11,738 bases of DNA from an uncultured Pelosinus sp. (GTDB taxonomy: Bacteria > Bacillota > Negativicutes > Sporomusales > Acetonemataceae). Below the pieces are notes generated by a model. It ran no database searches. It was not told the origin of the DNA and was given only the letters and a program-made list of their open reading frames with translations. Within the stretch, counting starts at the first letter, position 1, and every line of letters begins with the position of its first letter. The stretch covers positions 1 to 11,738 of the forward strand of contig UQPB01000070.1 of the NCBI GenBank assembly GCA_900542835.1, read 5' to 3'. Made by a program: the position numbers and the translations under genes. Positions 5,783-11,738 of this stretch are shown one piece after another.

Positions 5783-6955
5783 CTAACCATTCAGCCGGCG
5801 GCTGACAAAGCGTTCAAGCCGTTCCAGCGCCGCCGAAAGATTGCTGAATGAAGCCGCATAGGAGCAGCGGACAAAGCCCTGGCCGCAGTCGCCGAAGGCA
5901 TCGCCGGGCACCAGCGCTACTTTTTCCTCTTTTAGCAGCTGTTCGGCAAATTCCAGCGCCGTCAGGCCGGTTTTGGCGATTGAAGGGAAGATATAGAAGG
6001 CGCCTCTGGGTTCGAAGCAGTCCAGTCCCATCGAGCGCAGACCGTCAAGCATCAGCCGGCGGCGGCGGTCATACTCGTCAACCATTTTACGCATTTGCGG
6101 TTCGCCGTTCTTTAATGCTTCGACCGCTGCGATCTGGCCGGTAACAGGCGCGCAGAGCATCGTATATTGATGGATCTTGGTCATGGCGGCGATGAAATCG
6201 GGGTTGGCGAGAGCGTAGCCGATCCGCCAGCCGGTCATGGCATAAGCCTTGGAAAAGCCGTTTAATAAAATCGTACGGTCGCGCATGCCGGGCAGTGAGG
6301 AAAAACAGGTATGAACGCCGTCGTAGGTCAAATCGCCATAAATTTCATCCGAAATGACGATCAAGTCATGCTTGCTGGCGAAAGCGGCGATCTTCAGCAG
6401 TTCTTCCCGCGGCATGACCGCGCCGGTCGGATTGTTGGGATAGCCGATCAGAATCGCTTTCGTACGCGGCGATACTTTTGCCTCCAGGTCGGCGACCTGA
6501 ACCCGGAATTCATTCTCGACCGAGGTGGGAATCGGCAGCGGTGTTCCGCCTGCCAGCGTCACGCAGGCTTTATACGATACATAGCAGGGTTCCGGTACCA
6601 GCACTTCGTCGCCGGGAAACAGAATCGCCCGCATGGCAAGATCAAGCGCTTCGCTGACACCTACGGTGATTAGCGCCTCGGTGCGGGGATCATATGTGAC
6701 CTGATAACGGTTTTGAACCATGCGGGCAATTTCCTCCCGCAGTTCCAGCAGCCCGTGGTTGGAGGTATAGGCGGTATAGCCGCGCTGCAGGCCGTAGACG
6801 CAGCTTTCGCGGATATGCCAGGGCGTAACAAAGTCCGGTTCGCCTACTCCCAGGGAGATGACCCCCTTCATATCGGCGACAATATCGAAAAAGCGGCGAA
6901 TGCCGGAGGGGGGGATGGACTTAACCGTTGGCGAGACGCGATCAGCCCAGTTCAT
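5783..6955 (-). CDS. alaT: PLP-dependent class I/II aminotransferase, AlaT (YugH)-like alanine transaminase
   Basis: The 390-residue fold-type I aminotransferase carries the full active site: SNHGLLELREEIA (65-77), YPNNPTG (172-178), SDEIY (202-206), the PLP lysine K236 in GFSKAYAMTGWRIGY, and the carboxylate-binding arginine R363 in FVRCSYA. The N-terminus (PSGIRRFFDIVADMKGVISL followed by GVGEPDFVTPW) closely resembles B. subtilis YugH/AlaT as I remember it, rather than PatA. The expected reaction is glutamate plus pyruvate to alanine plus 2-oxoglutarate in the cytoplasm. The gene overlaps the upstream Lrp-family gene by 4 bases (ATGA), so translation is coupled, the same order as yugG-yugH. 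A T-box leader with a probable alanine specifier heads the operon. Substrate choice is inferred, and an aromatic or broad-range aminotransferase is the alternative. Confidence 0.85.
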   Translation of the reverse strand: MNWADRVSPTVKSIPPSGIRRFFDIVADMKGVISLGVGEPDFVTPWHIRESCVYGLQRGYTAYTSNHGLLELREEIARMVQNRYQVTYDPRTEALITVGVSEALDLAMRAILFPGDEVLVPEPCYVSYKACVTLAGGTPLPIPTSVENEFRVQVADLEAKVSPRTKAILIGYPNNPTGAVMPREELLKIAAFASKHDLIVISDEIYGDLTYDGVHTCFSSLPGMRDRTILLNGFSKAYAMTGWRIGYALANPDFIAAMTKIHQYTMLCAPVTGQIAAVEALKNGEPQMRKMVDEYDRRRRLMLDGLRSMGLDCFEPRGAFYIFPSIAKTGLTALEFAEQLLKEEKVALVPGDAFGDCGQGFVRCSYAASFSNLSAALERLERFVSRRLNG

Positions 6956-7431
6956 GGCGTCACCGCCAGCCGGAGATCTTCTTCGCAGTCGTCAATAATT
7001 ACGCCTTCGGTTTTATAGCGCTTCAGCAGAAAGTGCGTATTGGTGCCGACGACCCCTTCGATCGTAGCCAGCTTGGAATAGACAAACTGGGAAACCTCTT
7101 TCAGCGAGCAGCACTCGACCATAACCGACAGGTCGAAGGTGCCTGACATCAGATACAGTGTCTTAACCTCAGGAAAGCGGTAAATGCGTTCGGCAATTGC
7201 GTCGAAGCCGACTTCACGCTGCGGCGCGATATTGACGTGAATCACCGCATGGACGTTGTCCACGCCGGCCTTTTCCCAATTGATAATCGTGTTGTATTTC
7301 ACGATAATCTTTTCGCGCTCCAGGCGCTCTATTTCCGCAACGACGCTTTCCTTGGACATTCCCAGGATAACTGATAACTGTTCAGGCGTCAGAGTATGAT
7401 CTTTCTCCAATAGCTCTAGCAACTGTTTCAT
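6952..7431 (-). CDS. alaR: Lrp/AsnC-family regulator, AlaR (YugG)-like
   Basis: The protein is about 159 residues long. An N-terminal AsnC-type helix-turn-helix covers residues 1-60 (LTPEQLSVILGMSKESVVAE, then EIERLEREKIIVKYN). The ligand-binding RAM domain follows at about 65-150, with YLMSGTFDLSVMVE where the family has its GxYD-like turn. Length and order match the regulator that precedes alanine aminotransferase in B. subtilis (AlaR-AlaT). Two starts are possible: GTG at 7434 or ATG at 7431, read as GTG-ATG. AGGAG lies 6 and 9 bases upstream respectively, and the ATG is taken as the more usual codon. The gene stands directly after the T-box terminator, so its level should depend on charged tRNA as well as on its own feedback. 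Confidence 0.87.
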   Translation of the reverse strand: MKQLLELLEKDHTLTPEQLSVILGMSKESVVAEIERLEREKIIVKYNTIINWEKAGVDNVHAVIHVNIAPQREVGFDAIAERIYRFPEVKTLYLMSGTFDLSVMVECCSLKEVSQFVYSKLATIEGVVGTNTHFLLKRYKTEGVIIDDCEEDLRLAVTP

Positions 7432-7460
7432 CACAAAACACTCCTTTTTTTGGCTTTACA

Positions 7461-7717
7461 AATAAAAAATCCCGTCCTTGTGCCAGCATTTGCTGTCAAG
7501 GACGAGAATATTCCCGCGGTACCACCTGCATTAGCCGCAGCTATGCGGCTCCCTCAATTCCGATAACGCCGGAAGGCGGCCTGGCTTACTGCATTCAGCC
7601 GGCAGCTTCAGGATGGCATTCAGAGATTCCCTGTTCACCGGCTTTCACCTAACCCGGCTCTCTGCAGAAAAGGCAATTTCCTACTATTCCTGTCATTGCT
7701 TGTGGCAATATTGACTT
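7461..7717 (-). promoter_or_regulatory. T-box riboswitch leader of the alaR-alaT operon
   Basis: Reading the minus strand, the conserved T-box AGGTGGTACCGCGG lies at 7514-7527 and is followed by a terminator. Stem I is visible: CAGGA (7688-7692) pairs with TCCTG (7609-7613), and CAGAGA pairs with TCTCTG higher up, around GGTGAAAGCC in the distal part. An AGTA bulge follows the lower stem as in other T-boxes. The 3' side of the specifier loop reads GAATGCCA (plus 7614-7621). GCC (Ala, plus 7615-7617) is followed by a purine, as usual. UGC (Cys, 7616-7618) directly follows GAA, as is also usual. The T-box bulge is UGGU, which pairs with a discriminator A; tRNA-Ala has A73 and tRNA-Cys normally U73, so alanine is favoured. 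Uncharged tRNA would promote read-through into alaR-alaT. Confidence 0.9.
7464..7504 (-). terminator. T-box-controlled intrinsic terminator
   Basis: On the minus strand CGTCCTTG and CAAGGACG form an 8-bp stem (plus-strand positions 7497-7504 and 7473-7480), with an inner CAGC/GCTG pairing. ATTTTTTATT follows. The 5' arm lies a few bases after the T-box sequence, the standard arrangement in which the antiterminator and terminator exclude each other. Confidence 0.88.
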
Positions 7718-7723
7718 TTCTAA

Positions 7724-7752
7724 ATCCTATCATAAGCAGGCGACGGATGCAA
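7724..7752 (-). promoter_or_regulatory. Sigma-A-type promoter for the T-box leader
   Basis: On the minus strand TTGCAT (plus 7747-7752) and TAGGAT (plus 7724-7729) are separated by 17 bases. This places the start near 7717, just ahead of the T-box stem I. It points away from nirJ1, whose ATG is 139 bases to the right. Confidence 0.6.
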
Positions 7753-7890
7753 GAGGCTTAATAAAAAAAACAAATTGGCATAACGCTGCAAAAAGCGGCG
7801 GCGGGCAAAAGGTTTTTTCTGACAGGCAGAGAATGATAAACCCTGACGGAATCTTAGGAATCAATACGGATTATAAGGGGGAGTTCGCGC

Positions 7891-9069
7891 ATGATTGGCT
7901 TTACCAAGCTGCTTTGCGGCAAAGCAACCGTATCTGATATCGTAAAATACGGCGGCCATTCCCACCGGCTGCCGCCGCATATGCTGCAGTTCTCGTCTGA
8001 TGCGACGCCGATCGTTGTCTGGAACATGACAAACCGCTGCAATTTATCCTGCCGGCATTGTTATATCAATGCCGAGGACCGCGATTACGCCGGTGAGCTG
8101 TCAACGGCCGAAGCCAGGGCCTTTATTGATGATCTGGCCGCCATGCGCGTGCCGGTGCTGCTCTTCTCCGGCGGCGAGCCGCTGGTCAGGGACGATTTAT
8201 TTGAATTGGGGATTTATGCCGCTGCCAAGGGACTAAGACCGGTGATTTCCACCAACGGCACGCTGATTACCCCGGCAATTGCCGCAAAAATTAAAGCCGC
8301 CGGTTTCCAGTATGTCGGTGTCAGTGTTGATGGCGACGCGGCTGTTCATGATCAGTTCCGGGGGCGGCAGGGGGCTTTTCAGGAAACGCTGGCAGGCATC
8401 CGCAGCTCAATCGCCGCCGGCAATAAAACCGGCATCAGGTTTACGCTTAACCGCCTCAACAGCCATACCCTGCCCGCGGTTCTTGATCTGGTTGAACGGG
8501 AACAGATTCCGCGCTTCTGCATGTATCATCTCGTGTATGCCGGCAGAGGCCGGGAAATGGCGGCGTTAGACCTGGACCATGAGCAAAAGCGCCGGGCGAT
8601 TGACTATTTAATGCAGCGGACGCAGGAGCTTTACCGGCGCGGTGTTGAAGTTGAAATTCTCACTACCGACAATCATGCCGACGGTGCGGCGATTTTGCAA
8701 TATATCGAGAAGCAGCAGCCGGAGCGGACGGCTGAAATTAAGCGGCTGCTGTCCATGCACGGCGGCTGCTCCGCCGGCGCTAAAATGGCCAATGTGGGTC
8801 CGACCGGCGACGTTCACGCCTGCCAGTTCTGGGGGCACCGTCCGCTCGGCAATGTCCGGCAGACGCCCCTTAGCCGGATCTGGCGGGAAGCGGATGAATT
8901 TCTGCAGGCGCTGCGCTGTAAAAGCCGCCATATCAGCGGCCGCTGCGGCGAATGCCGTTATAAGGATTTCTGCGGCGGCTGCCGGATCCGGGCGGAAGCG
9001 TATCATGGCGATGTCTGGGGTGAGGATCCCGCCTGTTACCTGCAGGACTGGAAGGAGAATGTGCGATGA
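7891..9069 (+). CDS. nirJ1: Radical SAM protein NirJ1 (AhbC-like, haem/haem d1 branch)
   Basis: The 392-residue radical SAM enzyme has the [4Fe-4S] cluster motif C50-x3-C54-x2-C57 in TNRCNLSCRHCY, the SAM-binding FSGGEP (92-97) and STNGTLI (120-126). The Cys-rich C-terminal extension, for a second Fe-S cluster, includes C293, C311 and CGECRYKDFCGGCR (352-365), then C382. The N-terminus (FTKLLCG, ending ATPIVVWNMT) is characteristic of NirJ1 in anaerobic Firmicutes, related to AhbC, which removes acetate side chains from 12,18-didecarboxysiroheme. The exact reaction of Firmicute NirJ1 is not settled to my knowledge. AAGGGGGAG (7875-7883) is 7 bases before the ATG. The stop overlaps nirJ2 by 4 bases. 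No clear promoter was picked in the 7741-7890 gap. Confidence 0.88.
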   Translation: MIGFTKLLCGKATVSDIVKYGGHSHRLPPHMLQFSSDATPIVVWNMTNRCNLSCRHCYINAEDRDYAGELSTAEARAFIDDLAAMRVPVLLFSGGEPLVRDDLFELGIYAAAKGLRPVISTNGTLITPAIAAKIKAAGFQYVGVSVDGDAAVHDQFRGRQGAFQETLAGIRSSIAAGNKTGIRFTLNRLNSHTLPAVLDLVEREQIPRFCMYHLVYAGRGREMAALDLDHEQKRRAIDYLMQRTQELYRRGVEVEILTTDNHADGAAILQYIEKQQPERTAEIKRLLSMHGGCSAGAKMANVGPTGDVHACQFWGHRPLGNVRQTPLSRIWREADEFLQALRCKSRHISGRCGECRYKDFCGGCRIRAEAYHGDVWGEDPACYLQDWKENVR

Positions 9070-10046
9070 TCATCTCCTGGAATACCACCCAGGCCTGCAA
9101 TATCCGCTGTATTCACTGCTATCGCGATGCCGGCGTCCGCCGCGATGATGAACTGACGACAGAGCAGGGCCGGCAGTTGTTGAACGGCATTGCCCGGGCC
9201 GGATTTAAAATCATGATCTTCAGCGGCGGTGAGCCGCTGCTGCGGCCGGATATTTACGAACTGATCGCCTGGGCCAAACACATCGGCCTGCGGCCGGTGC
9301 TGGGCACGAACGGCATTCTGATCGATGCTGACACAGCCCGGCGGCTGCAAGCTGCCGGATTGGCCACAGCCGGCATCAGTCTTGACAGCTGCCGGCGCGA
9401 GCAGCATGACTGGTTCCGTCAGTCGGAGGGCGCCTGGGAAAAGACGATGGCAGGGATTGAGGCCTGCCGCGCCGCCGGCCTGCCGTTCCAAATCCACACG
9501 ACCGTACTGAACTGGAATGAAGCGGAGATTACCGCTATCACCGATTTGGCAGTCAATCTCGGGGCCGTCGCCCATCATATCTTCTTTTTGGTGCCGGCCG
9601 GCCGCGGCGCCGATGTAGAAGCTGACTCGCTGCGGACAGCCCAATATGAGAACCTGCTTAACCGCATCCTTGATAAGCGTCAGCAGGTGCCGATCGAAAT
9701 CAAGCCTACCTGTGCGCCGCAGTTCATGCGGCTGGCAAAACAGCGGGGGATGGCAATGCGCTACAGCCGCGGCTGCCTGGCAGGCACTCACTATTGCGTT
9801 GTTCTGCCTAACGGCGATGTTCAGCCCTGTCCCTATCTGCCGATTAAAGCCGGCAATGTCAGGGATAGTGACTTTGCCTCGCTGTGGCGCGACAGTCCGC
9901 TGTTTAATGAACTGCGTACACAGCCGTTAAAAGGCGGCTGCGGCGCCTGCGGTTTCGATGACGTTTGCGGCGGCTGCCGCGCCCGCGCCTATCATTACAG
10001 CGGCGACTATTTGGCGGAAGAGCCATGGTGCGGCCTGGGGCGCTAG
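9066..10046 (+). CDS. nirJ2: Radical SAM protein NirJ2 (AhbD-like, haem/haem d1 branch)
   Basis: The 326-residue radical SAM enzyme has C11-x3-C15-x2-C18 (QACNIRCIHCYRDAG), FSGGEP (52-57) and GTNGILI (80-86). Its C-terminal auxiliary-cluster cysteines are C237, C255 and CGACGFDDVCGGCR (292-305), ending with C322. The start MIISWNTTQACN is typical of NirJ2, a partner of NirJ1 and relative of AhbD, which oxidatively decarboxylates iron-coproporphyrin III propionates to haem b. The ATG overlaps the nirJ1 TGA (ATGA), so the two are translationally coupled and probably made in equal amounts. The pair points to haem made by the siroheme route, or to a haem d1-like product. Siroheme decarboxylase genes (ahbA/B, nirD-type) are not in this window. 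Confidence 0.88.
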   Translation: MIISWNTTQACNIRCIHCYRDAGVRRDDELTTEQGRQLLNGIARAGFKIMIFSGGEPLLRPDIYELIAWAKHIGLRPVLGTNGILIDADTARRLQAAGLATAGISLDSCRREQHDWFRQSEGAWEKTMAGIEACRAAGLPFQIHTTVLNWNEAEITAITDLAVNLGAVAHHIFFLVPAGRGADVEADSLRTAQYENLLNRILDKRQQVPIEIKPTCAPQFMRLAKQRGMAMRYSRGCLAGTHYCVVLPNGDVQPCPYLPIKAGNVRDSDFASLWRDSPLFNELRTQPLKGGCGACGFDDVCGGCRARAYHYSGDYLAEEPWCGLGR

Positions 10047-10090
10047 TGCCCCGGGCCTCGCAATGGCGAAATAATTTTTTACAGACAATG

Positions 10091-10122
10091 ATGCGGAGTG
10101 AGGCCCTGGCCTCGCTCCGCAT
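10091..10122. terminator. Convergent hairpin between nirJ2 and the NlpC/P60 gene
   Basis: ATGCGGAG (10091-10098) pairs with CTCCGCAT (10115-10122), and GAGG/CCTC continue the stem after one G-U pair. It starts 45 bases after the nirJ2 stop and 4 bases beyond the minus-strand peptidase stop. There is no good T tract on either side, so it is a plausible but not classical terminator. Confidence 0.5.
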
Positions 10123-10125
10123 TCG

Positions 10126-11391
10126 TCAAACCAGGCAGTTTGCTGTGGTCAGCGACTCCAGCAGGCTTTTGCCGTTAAGCCGCGGCAGTGAAAGATCTGT
10201 CACCATGATCCCGTTCAGCGGCAGCCGCGCCAGTGTGCCGTCAGCCTGCGGCCGCTGCGGATCGCCGCAGGCGGCGATCGCGTGCAGCACATAAAAGCGA
10301 TTTTGCTGCTCGCCCAGATAGAGCATAACGTGACCGGGGAAATGGAGCGTGGCGGCCGGTGGCAGCCGGCGAAGCAATTCCTGTCGTTCTGCCAGGCCTT
10401 TGCCGCTGAAATCGGTTTTGCTGCCGGCTCCCCGGGCCTGGTCGCCGGCGTTGCGGGCTAAAAAAATACCGACAGAGCGAAAGACATCCTGAATCAGGGC
10501 GGAGCAATCGCGGCTGCCGAACATGCCGCCCCAGCCATAGCGGTCCCCCTGCAGCTTAAAGGCCTGGCGCAGCAGGTTGGCACGGCTGCAGGGAAGATAG
10601 CCGCGATGGACATCGGCGGCCTTGGGGATCAGTACCGGCCGGAAAGCCGGGCCTTCGGCCGCTGTCGGCAGCAGCACCGCGTAACAGTCGATCAAAGCCC
10701 GGTTGCCGATAATCGCCGGTGTGGTGCTGGCCTCGCATAAAGGCAGTTTGGCCCCCATGGCGAAGCTCAGGCCGGCAAATTCGGGCAAATGCGGATCTTC
10801 CCCCAGCCGCAGTTGATTGCCGGTAACGACCAGGAAATCAGCCGCCTGACTGTAGCGCAGCCAGAGCGCGCGGTCGGCGCTGACCGCAATTGCCGCCGCT
10901 TCCGCCCAGCCGCGATAATTGCCGGCCTGAACAAACAGCCAGCGGCGGTCAAAACTGTGATGCAGGCAGATCAGCGGCTCGGCCGGGTTTAAAGTGGTTT
11001 CCTGAAACTGGTCGAACTCACGGTCATCGGCTGTGTCGCCGGCAAAATCATCGGTCGGGAATGTGCGCAGACTGACCCGGCGCAGGGTAATGCCATAGCC
11101 GACCTGGATCATGCCTTCAAGCGCCTGGAGATTCAGCGACTGCTGCAGCCGGCGGCCGTAGTCCGGCTCCGCCGCCACGCCATTGACATAGGCGGCGGTT
11201 GCGGTCGCGCTGTCGCGGATGATGCCGGCAACAGCGGCGGCGGCGATATAGGCAGGGTATTGGCTGAGATCAAAGACCGTATCCGGCAGCAGGCTGCGGG
11301 TTTCACGGTTGATTTGCGCCAGTGCGGCAGTGGAACAGCCGGTCTTTTTTGCGTCAGGGTGCTTTTTCAGCCAGAAAGCCAGATTGTTCAT
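10126..11391 (-). CDS. SH3-domain NlpC/P60 (C40) cell-wall peptidase
   Basis: The 421-residue protein ends in an NlpC/P60 domain with the catalytic Cys296 in YGWGGMFGSRDCSAL, His354 in FPGHVMLYLG and a third polar residue, His370, in YVLHAIAACGD. Ahead of it are an N-terminal helical stabilising part (about 1-85) and two SH3b-like segments (about 90-170 and 175-255), with RGWAEAAAIAV (160-170) and IIGNRALIDCYAVLLPT (227-243). This matches the N_NLPC_P60, SH3_6, SH3_7, NLPC_P60 architecture of gamma-D-glutamyl-diamino-acid endopeptidases that cut peptidoglycan stem peptides. No cleavable signal peptide is visible after the ATG at 11391 (start MNNLAFWLKKHPDAKK). It may therefore act on imported muropeptides in the cytoplasm, like YkfC relatives, or the true start may differ. 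AGAGGTG lies just before the ATG. It appears monocistronic. Confidence 0.85.
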   Translation of the reverse strand: MNNLAFWLKKHPDAKKTGCSTAALAQINRETRSLLPDTVFDLSQYPAYIAAAAVAGIIRDSATATAAYVNGVAAEPDYGRRLQQSLNLQALEGMIQVGYGITLRRVSLRTFPTDDFAGDTADDREFDQFQETTLNPAEPLICLHHSFDRRWLFVQAGNYRGWAEAAAIAVSADRALWLRYSQAADFLVVTGNQLRLGEDPHLPEFAGLSFAMGAKLPLCEASTTPAIIGNRALIDCYAVLLPTAAEGPAFRPVLIPKAADVHRGYLPCSRANLLRQAFKLQGDRYGWGGMFGSRDCSALIQDVFRSVGIFLARNAGDQARGAGSKTDFSGKGLAERQELLRRLPPAATLHFPGHVMLYLGEQQNRFYVLHAIAACGDPQRPQADGTLARLPLNGIMVTDLSLPRLNGKSLLESLTTANCLV

Positions 11392-11738
11392 CGTAACACC
11401 TCTTCCCGCTATTGCGCACTATATTCGTTGTCTGGTTAATTCTTCCTGCCTTGTCCACTTTCTTTCAAAAAATTAAAGACGATTCGTCGGCACTTCTTTC
11501 GACAGGGGAATCGCTTACGGAAACGCAAGCGTAAAAGGTGATTCCACAGCGCACACCGAGGGAGGGTAAAAGGAACCGGCTAAAACAATGCCAACCAGCG
11601 GCGCGTAATGCGCTCTCAGCCGTCAGCAAGCAGGCTGCCTTCGCTGCGTTTCATCGTGCCCGGTCTCTCGGCCCCGTTTCCCAGGCCCTTTCCGGAAAAA
11701 GCCGTTCCGTCAGGATGGAAACCGGCTGGGCTGCGTTT
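11392..11738. other. Gene-less 347-base stretch with several hairpins, possible structured RNA
   Basis: No convincing gene is found. The first ~90 bases are AT-rich and should hold the promoter of the minus-strand peptidase; I could not pick clear boxes. Further right are a GAAA-tetraloop hairpin (CGCTTACG 11512-11519, CGCAAGCG 11524-11531), enclosed by GGAATC (11507-11512) and GATTCC (11540-11545). A competing pairing, CGATTC (11480-11485) with GAATCG, would exclude the outer stem. GCGC (11601-11604) with GCGC (11610-11613), and a GGCC/GGCC pair near 11670-11690, follow. Alternative stems next to a cell-wall hydrolase gene suggest a regulatory RNA, but no known riboswitch core was matched with confidence. 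A frame starting at 11608 is open to the window end but reads Pro/Ser/Arg-rich and lacks a ribosome site. Confidence 0.35.

Noticed and set aside
5700..5851. 50-codon frame starting in the loop of the 24-bp hairpin with AAAGGAGG upstream
   Set aside because: The ribosome-like sequence is locked in the stem, the frame runs antisense into the aminotransferase end, and the peptide is Pro/Arg-rich without family features.
8608..9006. Long antisense frames across nirJ1 and similar ones across other GC-rich genes
   Set aside because: They are shadows of the real genes: no ribosome sites, Ala/Arg/Pro-rich translations and no domain features.
11608..11738. Frame open to the right edge of the window
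   Set aside because: Pro/Ser/Arg-rich translation, no ribosome site, and it crosses several hairpins; probably non-coding.
11465..11738. Known riboswitch (c-di-AMP ydaO, cobalamin, glycine, Moco) in the right-hand region
   Set aside because: Short fragments resemble parts of these motifs on one strand or the other, but no complete core in the right order could be assembled.

Overview
The window reads as chromosomal DNA of a diderm, probably spore-forming Firmicute of the Negativicutes (Sporomusaceae-like). Three things point there: a T-box leader (a Firmicutes-type device), a CdiA/haemagglutinin-type toxin C-terminus (which needs an outer membrane), and a NirJ1/NirJ2 radical SAM pair of the kind seen in anaerobic Firmicutes. 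This placement is inferred from gene content, not from a marker gene.

Region 1 (1 to about 3000) is an accessory, mostly AT-rich stretch. It opens with the C-terminal end of a large secreted contact-dependent-inhibition-type protein. Its last ~100 residues are a DNA/RNA non-specific endonuclease toxin, followed 12 bases later by a YezG-family immunity gene and a strong terminator. After that come a broken IS256-family transposase start, a possible dispersed repeat, a small membrane protein with its own terminator, and a lone CRISPR-like repeat with no array and no cas genes.

Region 2 (about 3000-5730) is GC-richer. It holds an 82-residue unknown protein, a MerR/BmrR-like regulator with a GyrI-like effector domain, then a DUF554 membrane protein and a free-standing B3/B4 tRNA-editing-like protein. 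A textbook MerR-type promoter (19-bp spacer filled by a perfect inverted repeat) overlaps the regulator's stop codon and should make the two downstream genes its targets. A 24-bp perfect inverted repeat closes the unit against the convergent next operon.

Region 3 (5783-7752, minus strand) is an alanine-type operon: promoter, T-box riboswitch with terminator, an AlaR-like Lrp/AsnC regulator, and an AlaT (YugH)-like aminotransferase overlapping it by 4 bases. The T-box specifier is best read as GCC (Ala), which fits the aminotransferase, but UGC (Cys) cannot be excluded.

Region 4 (7891-10046) is the translationally coupled pair nirJ1-nirJ2, radical SAM enzymes of the siroheme-to-heme/heme d1 type, here without other haem genes in view. 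Region 5 (10126-11391, minus) is a four-domain NlpC/P60 cell-wall peptidase, separated from nirJ2 by a convergent hairpin. The final ~350 bases carry no convincing gene but several hairpins, possibly a structured RNA that I could not assign.
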